From: Rhodospirillales bacterium URHD0017
Lineage (GTDB): Bacteria > Pseudomonadota > Alphaproteobacteria > Reyranellales > Reyranellaceae
DNA: 64,000 nucleotides
Direction: 5' to 3'
Assembly (NCBI GenBank): GCA_900110395.1
Contig: FODP01000019.1
Coordinates: 62,001-126,000 of the forward strand
Below, one piece after another: positions 58,955 to 64,000 of this stretch. Made by a program: the position numbers and the translations under genes. The notes under the pieces are model-generated. The model saw only the letters and a list, made by a program, of their open reading frames with translations. It was not told the origin of the DNA and searched no databases. Positions within the stretch are counted from its first letter, which is position 1, and each line of letters opens with the position of its first letter.

Positions 58955-59488
58955 CTACTTCTTCTTGCCTTCCTTGCGGCGGATCTTCTCGGTCGAGTAC
59001 TTGATGCCCTTGCCCTTGTAGGGCTCGGGCGGACGCAGGCTGCGGATCTCGGCCGCAAGCTGGCCGACCTTCTGGCGGTCGGCGCCGGTGATCTCGATCT
59101 CGGTCGGCTTCAGCGCCTTGATCTGGATCCCGGCCGGAATCGGCACCTCGACGTCGTGGCTAAAGCCGAGCTGCAGCTTCAGGTTCTTGGCATCGGCCTG
59201 GGCGCGATAGCCCACGCCGTTGATCTCGAGGTTGATGGTGAAGCCATCCGACACGCCGCGAACGACGTTGCTCGCGAGGTTGCGCGCCGTGCCCCACTGC
59301 ATGCGGGCGCGGCGACTGTCGGTGCGCGGCTTGAAGACCAGCGCATCGCCTTCCTTGGCAACCGAGACGTCGTCATGCACCATGAGCTGCAGTTCGCCCC
59401 GCTTGCCCTTGGCCTTGAGATGCTGGCCCTTGAGGTCGATGGTGACCCCGGCCGGAATGGGAACCGGATTCTTTCCGACACGCGACAT
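58955..59488 (-). CDS. rplF: 50S ribosomal protein L6
   Basis: A 177-residue L6 (uL6) formed of two similar domains; N-terminus MSRVGKNPVPIPAGVT and C-terminal EPYKGKGIKYSTEKIRRKEG. It binds near the GTPase-associated centre. It starts two bases after the rpsH stop. Confidence 0.97.
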   Translation of the reverse strand: MSRVGKNPVPIPAGVTIDLKGQHLKAKGKRGELQLMVHDDVSVAKEGDALVFKPRTDSRRARMQWGTARNLASNVVRGVSDGFTINLEINGVGYRAQADAKNLKLQLGFSHDVEVPIPAGIQIKALKPTEIEITGADRQKVGQLAAEIRSLRPPEPYKGKGIKYSTEKIRRKEGKKK

Positions 59489-59490
59489 GG

Positions 59491-59889
59491 TCAGAACACC
59501 TTGCAGATGACTTCGCCGCCGACATTGGCGGCACGCGCCTCGGCGTCGGACATGACGCCGCGCGGCGTGGACAGGATCGAGATGCCGAGCCCGTTGAAGT
59601 GGCGCGGCAGCTCGCGGATCTTGGAGTAGACGCGGCGACCCGGGGTGGAGACGCGCTTGATCTCCTTGATGACCGGACGGCCGTTGTCGTACTTCAGCTC
59701 GACGCGAAGCTCCTTCACGCCCGGACGAAGCTCTTCTTCGAACCAGCCGCGGATGTAGCCTTCGCGCTGCAGCACATCGAGGACGTTGGACCGCAGCCGC
59801 GAGGCCGGCACGGTCACGCTGTCGAGGCGCGCCGACTGGCCGTTGCGGATGCGCGTCAGCAAATCGCCGACAGGATCTGTCATAGACAT
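59491..59889 (-). CDS. rpsH: 30S ribosomal protein S8
   Basis: A 132-residue S8 (uS8) with TDPVGDLLTRIRNGQ and the C-terminal ILSTPRGVMSDAEARAANVGGEV. An in-frame ATG two codons downstream (59883) is an alternative start. S8 binds helix 21 of 16S rRNA and, in E. coli, represses the spc operon by binding its mRNA. Confidence 0.97.
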   Translation of the reverse strand: MSMTDPVGDLLTRIRNGQSARLDSVTVPASRLRSNVLDVLQREGYIRGWFEEELRPGVKELRVELKYDNGRPVIKEIKRVSTPGRRVYSKIRELPRHFNGLGISILSTPRGVMSDAEARAANVGGEVICKVF

Positions 59890-59904
59890 GGTCTACGGCC
59901 CCCG

Positions 59905-60210
59905 TTACCAGCTCGACTTCACGACGCCAGGCAGAGCGCCCAGCGAGGCCAGCTGACGCAGCGCCAGGCGCGACAGCTTGAACTTGCGATAGACCGCGCG
60001 CGGACGGCCAGTTATCTCGCAGCGATTGCGAATGCGCGTCGGCGAGGAATTGCGCGGCAGCTTGGCAAGCTTGAGCCGCGCGTCGAAGCGCTCTTCCGGA
60101 GTGAGCCTGTCGTCGACAGCCATCTCCTTCAGCTTGTCGCGCTTGGCAGCGTACTGCTTCGCCATCTTGATGCGCCGGTTGTTCTTCTCGACTGAACTCG
60201 TCTTGGCCAT
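59905..60210 (-). CDS. rpsN: 30S ribosomal protein S14
   Basis: A 101-residue S14 (uS14) of the long, zinc-free form: no CXXC pairs are present, and the length matches the E. coli type. Core sequence RNRCEITGRPRAVYRKFKLS, then RLALRQLASLGALPGVVKSS. Confidence 0.96.
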   Translation of the reverse strand: MAKTSSVEKNNRRIKMAKQYAAKRDKLKEMAVDDRLTPEERFDARLKLAKLPRNSSPTRIRNRCEITGRPRAVYRKFKLSRLALRQLASLGALPGVVKSSW

Positions 60211-60224
60211 TTTGTTCTCCGGCC

Positions 60225-60767
60225 TCAGTTCACGAACGGGAAGTCGAAAGCACGGAGAAGCGCCTTGGCTTCCGCGTCCGTCTTCGCTGTCGTGCAGATG
60301 ATGATGTCCATGCCGCGCACCTGGTCGACCTTGTCGTAGTCGATCTCGGGGAACACGATCTGCTCCTTCAGGCCCATGGCGAAGTTGCCACGGCCGTCGA
60401 ACGACTTGCCGTTCAGCCCGCGGAAGTCGCGGACGCGCGGCAGGGCGATGTTGATCAGGCGATCGATGAACTCGTACATGCGGTCGCGACGCAGCGTGAC
60501 CTTGGCACCGATCGCCATGCCCTCGCGCAGCTTGAAGGTCGCGATCGATGTGCGCGACTTGGTAATCACCGGCTTCTGGCCAGTGATCGCCGCGAGCTCG
60601 GCCGCGGCACCGTCGACGGCCTTGCGGTCGTTGACCGCCTCGCCGACGCCCATGTTGATGACGATCTTGTCGAGCTTCGGCACCTCGAAGGCGTTCTTGT
60701 AGGAGAACTCCTTCGTGAGCGCTTCACGCACGGTCTTGGTGTAGTGTTCTTGCAGTCGCGCGGGCAT
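60225..60767 (-). CDS. rplE: 50S ribosomal protein L5
   Basis: A 180-residue L5 (uL5), which with L18 and L25 holds 5S rRNA. Landmarks are LDKIVINMGVGEAVNDRKAV, ITKSRTSIATFKLREGMAIG, LPRVRDFRGLNGKSFDGRGN and GMDIIICTTAKTDAEAKALL. It lies between rplX and rpsN. Confidence 0.97.
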   Translation of the reverse strand: MPARLQEHYTKTVREALTKEFSYKNAFEVPKLDKIVINMGVGEAVNDRKAVDGAAAELAAITGQKPVITKSRTSIATFKLREGMAIGAKVTLRRDRMYEFIDRLINIALPRVRDFRGLNGKSFDGRGNFAMGLKEQIVFPEIDYDKVDQVRGMDIIICTTAKTDAEAKALLRAFDFPFVN

Positions 60768-60778
60768 GGCCCGTTCTC

Positions 60779-61102
60779 CTAGCGGTCGATGGTTTCGCCG
60801 GAACCGCGCGCGAAGCGCACCTTCCGACCGTCTTCGAGGAACTTGAAGCCGATCTTGGTCGGCTTGTCGGTCTTGGGATCGAGCAGGGCCACGTTCGACA
60901 CGTGGATCGCGGCCTCGCGTTCGATGATGCCGCCGGACTCGGTGCGGCTGGGCTTGGTGTGGCGCTTGATGACGTTGACGCCCGACACGACCACGCGCTC
61001 GTCGGCGGCGATCACGCGCAGCACGTCGCCGATCTTGCCCTTGCTGCGGCCGGCGATGACCTTCACGCGGTCACCCTTGCGGATCTTGAGCTTGTTGGCC
61101 AT
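60779..61102 (-). CDS. rplX: 50S ribosomal protein L24
   Basis: A 107-residue L24 (uL24), an assembly-initiating protein near the exit tunnel. It carries the KOW motif KIRKGDRVKVIAGRSKGKIG and VNVIKRHTKPSRTESGGI. It starts three bases after the rplN stop. Confidence 0.97.
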   Translation of the reverse strand: MANKLKIRKGDRVKVIAGRSKGKIGDVLRVIAADERVVVSGVNVIKRHTKPSRTESGGIIEREAAIHVSNVALLDPKTDKPTKIGFKFLEDGRKVRFARGSGETIDR

Positions 61103-61105
61103 GGC

Positions 61106-61474
61106 TCAGAGCACCTCCGGCGCGAGCGAGATGATCTTCATGAACTTCTTGGCGCGCAGCTCGCGCGTCACCGGTCCAAAGATACGGGTGCCGATCGGCT
61201 CGTCCTGCTTGCTGATCAGGACCGCGGCGTTGCGATCGAAGCGGATGGCGCTGCCATCGACGCGGCGCAGCGGGAACGACGTGCGGACGACGACGGCGCG
61301 GTGCACCTCGCCCTTCTTCACGCGGCCGCGCGGGATCGCCTCCTTGATGGAGACGACGATGACATCGCCGACGCTGGCATACTTGCGGCGCGAGCCGCCC
61401 AGCACCTTGATGCACTGGACCCGACGGGCGCCGGAATTGTCGGCGACCTCGAGGTTGGTACGCATCTGGATCAT
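61106..61474 (-). CDS. rplN: 50S ribosomal protein L14
   Basis: A 122-residue L14 (uL14), with MIQMRTNLEVADNSGARRVQ, DVIVVSIKEAIPRGRVKKGE and IFGPVTRELRAKKFMKIISL. It forms part of the subunit interface. Length and sequence are typical. Confidence 0.98.
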   Translation of the reverse strand: MIQMRTNLEVADNSGARRVQCIKVLGGSRRKYASVGDVIVVSIKEAIPRGRVKKGEVHRAVVVRTSFPLRRVDGSAIRFDRNAAVLISKQDEPIGTRIFGPVTRELRAKKFMKIISLAPEVL

Positions 61475-61489
61475 GGCTGTTGCTCCGTC

Positions 61490-61738
61490 CTAGGCCTTGG
61501 CGCCTTCGACCAGAACTTCCCAGCTCTTGGTCTTGGACAGCGGGCGGCACTCGCGGATACGCACCTTCTCGCCGACCTTGCCCTTGAAGACGTTGGCCTC
61601 GTCGTGCGCGTGATACTTCTTCGAGCGTCGAATGAACTTCTTGTAGATCGGATGCTGAACGCGCCGCTCGACCTTGACGACGATGGTCTTGTCCATCTTG
61701 TCGCTGACGACGACGCCTTCCAGAACTCGCTTCGGCAT
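61490..61738 (-). CDS. rpsQ: 30S ribosomal protein S17
   Basis: An 82-residue S17 (uS17), an OB-fold protein binding 16S rRNA: LEGVVVSDKMDKTIVVKVER, HPIYKKFIRRSKKYHAHDEA, RIRECRPLSKTKSWEVL. It lies between rpmC and rplN. Confidence 0.97.
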   Translation of the reverse strand: MPKRVLEGVVVSDKMDKTIVVKVERRVQHPIYKKFIRRSKKYHAHDEANVFKGKVGEKVRIRECRPLSKTKSWEVLVEGAKA

Positions 61739-61748
61739 GTCTTGCTCC

Positions 61749-61940
61749 TTAGCCCGCGGTCTTCTCGCCCAGCACCGTCTTGATGCGGGCGATGTCGCGG
61801 CGCACCTGGCGCACGCGACCCGTCTTGCCGAGCTGTCCGCCGGCCTTCTGGAAACGCAGGTTGAATGCTTCCTTGCGCAGGTTGCCCAGCTCTTCCTTGA
61901 GCTGGTCCTGGGTCTTGGGGCGCAGATCGCTGGCCTTCAT
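61749..61940 (-). CDS. rpmC: 50S ribosomal protein L29
   Basis: A 63-residue helical-hairpin L29 (uL29): MKASDLRPKTQDQLKEELGN, KEAFNLRFQKAGGQLGKTGR, VRRDIARIKTVLGEK. It sits at the exit tunnel and helps dock signal recognition particle and trigger factor. Between rplP and rpsQ. Confidence 0.97.
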   Translation of the reverse strand: MKASDLRPKTQDQLKEELGNLRKEAFNLRFQKAGGQLGKTGRVRQVRRDIARIKTVLGEKTAG

Positions 61941-61950
61941 GACTCTCTCC

Positions 61951-62370
61951 TCAGCCTTCGACGCCGATGCGGGCGACGAAGCGCGTCTTGATCGGCAGCT
62001 TGGCGGCGGCCAGCTCGAGCGCCTCGCGGGCGACCTGGACCGTCACGCCGTCGAGCTCGAACAGCACGCGGCCGGGCTTCACGCGGGCTGCCCAGAACTC
62101 CGGCGCGCCCTTGCCCGAGCCCATGCGGACCTCGGCCGGCTTCTTGGAAATCGGCACATCGGGGAACACGCGGATCCAGACGCGGCCGGCACGCTTCATG
62201 TGGCGCGTGATGGCGCGGCGGGCAGCCTCGATCTGGCGTGCGGTCAGGCGGTCGGGCTCCATCGCCTTCAGGCCATAGGCGCCGAAGTCGAGGTTGAAAC
62301 CGCCCTTGGCGGCGCCGCTGATACGGCCCTTGAAGGCCTTGCGGTACTTGGTGCGCTTGGGTTGCAGCAT
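61951..62370 (-). CDS. rplP: 50S ribosomal protein L16
   Basis: A 139-residue L16 (uL16): MLQPKRTKYRKAFKGRISGA, GLKAMEPDRLTARQIEAARR, RVFPDVPISKKPAEVRMGSG, KGAPEFWAARVKPGRVLFEL. It organises the A-site tRNA elbow region. It starts seven bases after the rpsC stop. Confidence 0.98.
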   Translation of the reverse strand: MLQPKRTKYRKAFKGRISGAAKGGFNLDFGAYGLKAMEPDRLTARQIEAARRAITRHMKRAGRVWIRVFPDVPISKKPAEVRMGSGKGAPEFWAARVKPGRVLFELDGVTVQVAREALELAAAKLPIKTRFVARIGVEG

Positions 62371-62376
62371 GATGTC

Positions 62377-63095
<719 letters not shown>

Positions 63096-63096
<1 letters not shown>

Positions 63097-63482
63097 TACT
63101 TGTCCTCCGCCTCGGCGCGCTCGCGCACCACGATGGTGAGATGGCTGAACGGCTTGATGATGCCGGCGGCGCGGCCGCGGCCGCGCGTCTGGAAGCGCTT
63201 CATCACCAGGCCCTTGCCGACCGACGCCTCGGCGACGATCAGGCGATCGACGTCGAGGTTGTGATTGTTCTCGGCGTTGGCGATGGCCGAGTTCAGCGCC
63301 TTCTTGACGTCCTGAGCGATCCGCTTCTTGGAGAAGGTGAGCTCGTTGACGGCCGACGCCGCTTTCTTGCCGCGGATGGTGGCGGCGACGAGGTCGAGCT
63401 TGCGCGGGCTGATGCGGATGGTGCGCAGCACGACCTTGGCCTCGTTGTCCGCCTGGCGACGGGGATTGGATGGCTTGCTCAT
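63096..63482 (-). CDS. rplV: 50S ribosomal protein L22
   Basis: A 128-residue L22 (uL22), whose beta-hairpin lines the exit tunnel: RTIRISPRKLDLVAATIRGK, LTFSKKRIAQDVKKALNSAI, FQTRGRGRAAGIIKPFSHLT. Start ATG 63482 (SKPSNPRRQADNE); a longer frame from 63512 overlaps the rpsS end and is rejected. Confidence 0.96.
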
Positions 63483-63486
63483 CGCG

Positions 63487-63765
63487 TTAATCCCTCGAGA
63501 CCTTCTTGTCACCCGAATGAGAGGTGAAGGTCCGCGTCGGCGAGAACTCGCCGAGCTTGTGACCGACCATCTCCTCGGTGACGTTCACCGGGATGAACTT
63601 CTTGCCGTTGTAGACGCCGAACGTCAGACCGACGAACTGCGGCAGGATCGTCGAGCGCCGCGACCAGGTCTTGATCACTTCGCTGCGCACGGTCTGGCGC
63701 GCCTTCTCGGCCTTCTTGATGAGGCTCCCTTCGACGAAGGGACCCTTCCAAACGGAACGTGCCAC
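63487..63765 (-). CDS. rpsS: 30S ribosomal protein S19
   Basis: A 92-residue S19 (uS19): MARSVWKGPFVEGSLIKKAE, KTWSRRSTILPQFVGLTFGV, GHKLGEFSPTRTFTSHSGDK. It lies in the small-subunit head next to S13. Between rplB and rplV. Confidence 0.98.
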   Translation of the reverse strand: MARSVWKGPFVEGSLIKKAEKARQTVRSEVIKTWSRRSTILPQFVGLTFGVYNGKKFIPVNVTEEMVGHKLGEFSPTRTFTSHSGDKKVSRD

Positions 63766-63780
63766 TGTGCTGTCTCCTCG

Positions 63781-64000
63781 TCAGCGCGTCGCGCTACGGC
63801 GGCGGATGATGAACTTGTCCGTCGCCTTGTTCTTGCGGGTCTTCTTGCCCTTGGTCGGCTTGCCCCACGGGGTCACCGGGTGGCGGCCGCCCGAGGTGCG
63901 GCCTTCGCCGCCGCCGTGCGGGTGATCGACCGGGTTCATGGCGACGCCGCGAACGACCGGGCGACGACCGAGCCAACGCTGGCGGCCGGCCTTGCCGATC
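63781..64000 (-). CDS. rplB: 50S ribosomal protein L2, C-terminal part (runs off the window)
   Basis: Only the last 73 residues of L2 (uL2) are inside the window. The visible end reads KTRKNKATDKFIIRRRSATR then stop at 63781-63783, preceded by HPHGGGEG, GRHPVTPWG and the conserved GVAMNPVDHPHGGGE histidine region needed for peptidyl-transferase assembly. The start lies to the right of base 64000. S10, L3, L4 and L23 genes are expected upstream. Confidence 0.96.
   Translation of the reverse strand, partial: IGKAGRQRWLGRRPVVRGVAMNPVDHPHGGGEGRTSGGRHPVTPWGKPTKGKKTRKNKATDKFIIRRRSATR

Overview
The window is high-GC bacterial chromosomal DNA with densely packed genes, many four-base ATGA/GTGA overlaps and frequent GTG/TTG starts. 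The gene content points to an alphaproteobacterium of the Rhodospirillales/Hyphomicrobiales type, perhaps Reyranella-like: two Bug-type tricarboxylate receptors, many SDRs and acyl-CoA enzymes, and an S10-spc-alpha ribosomal cluster in which secY is followed by adk and rpmJ is absent. That placement is inference from gene content, not a sequence comparison. No tRNA, rRNA, CRISPR array, insertion sequence or prophage was recognised.

Layout. 1-3.1 kb: the end of an internally duplicated protein, a biotinyl carrier, a YeiH-type permease and a Bug receptor. 3.3-11.1 kb: a MaoC-like protein; a leftward run encoding an NdvB-like GH17-GT2 glucan synthase, a PmtA-like methyltransferase and a Nudix hydrolase; then a hydrolase, a TauE permease, a phosphatase and a VOC protein. 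11.2-14.9 kb: a putative catabolic or redox locus (CmcJ-like and Rieske oxygenases, a PqqC-like haem-oxygenase-fold protein, a GlcG/HbpS protein and a GntR regulator) with two GTATAC palindromes in its divergent promoter. 15-32.2 kb: accessory metabolism (SDRs, acyl-CoA synthetase, MmgE/PrpD, a second Bug receptor, a frameshifted GST, a methyltransferase carrying alpha/beta-hydrolase fragments, an LLM flavoenzyme), an orphan Tae4-like amidase, a secreted thaumatin-like protein, and a tightly overlapped SDR-M23 peptidase-SnoaL-molybdoenzyme operon.

32.2-41 kb: MTA phosphorylase, MTA/SAH nucleosidase, CysQ, Sua5, tandem FAD-linked dehydrogenases, a polysaccharide deacetylase and an SDR. 41-48 kb: a leftward signalling block with an FHA-linked nucleotidyl cyclase, two membrane Ser/Thr kinases and a glycine-zipper lipoprotein, flanked by an enoyl-CoA hydratase and an isocitrate-lyase-family enzyme. 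48.2-52.1 kb: an acyl-CoA dehydrogenase, a P450 apparently started by CTG, and two tandem small proteins resembling nitrile-hydratase-like (NHLP) RiPP leader peptides. These are the best candidate for something undescribed. 52.2-64 kb: a GNAT gene, then the ribosomal protein/secY/adk/rpoA cluster read leftward from rplB, which runs off the right edge, to rplQ and its terminator.

Intergenic palindromes are a recurring theme. At least four families are present. One of them (CTGTCATCCTGAG...) supplies the last codons and stop of two unrelated genes and abuts a decayed duplicate of the end of the GNAT gene.
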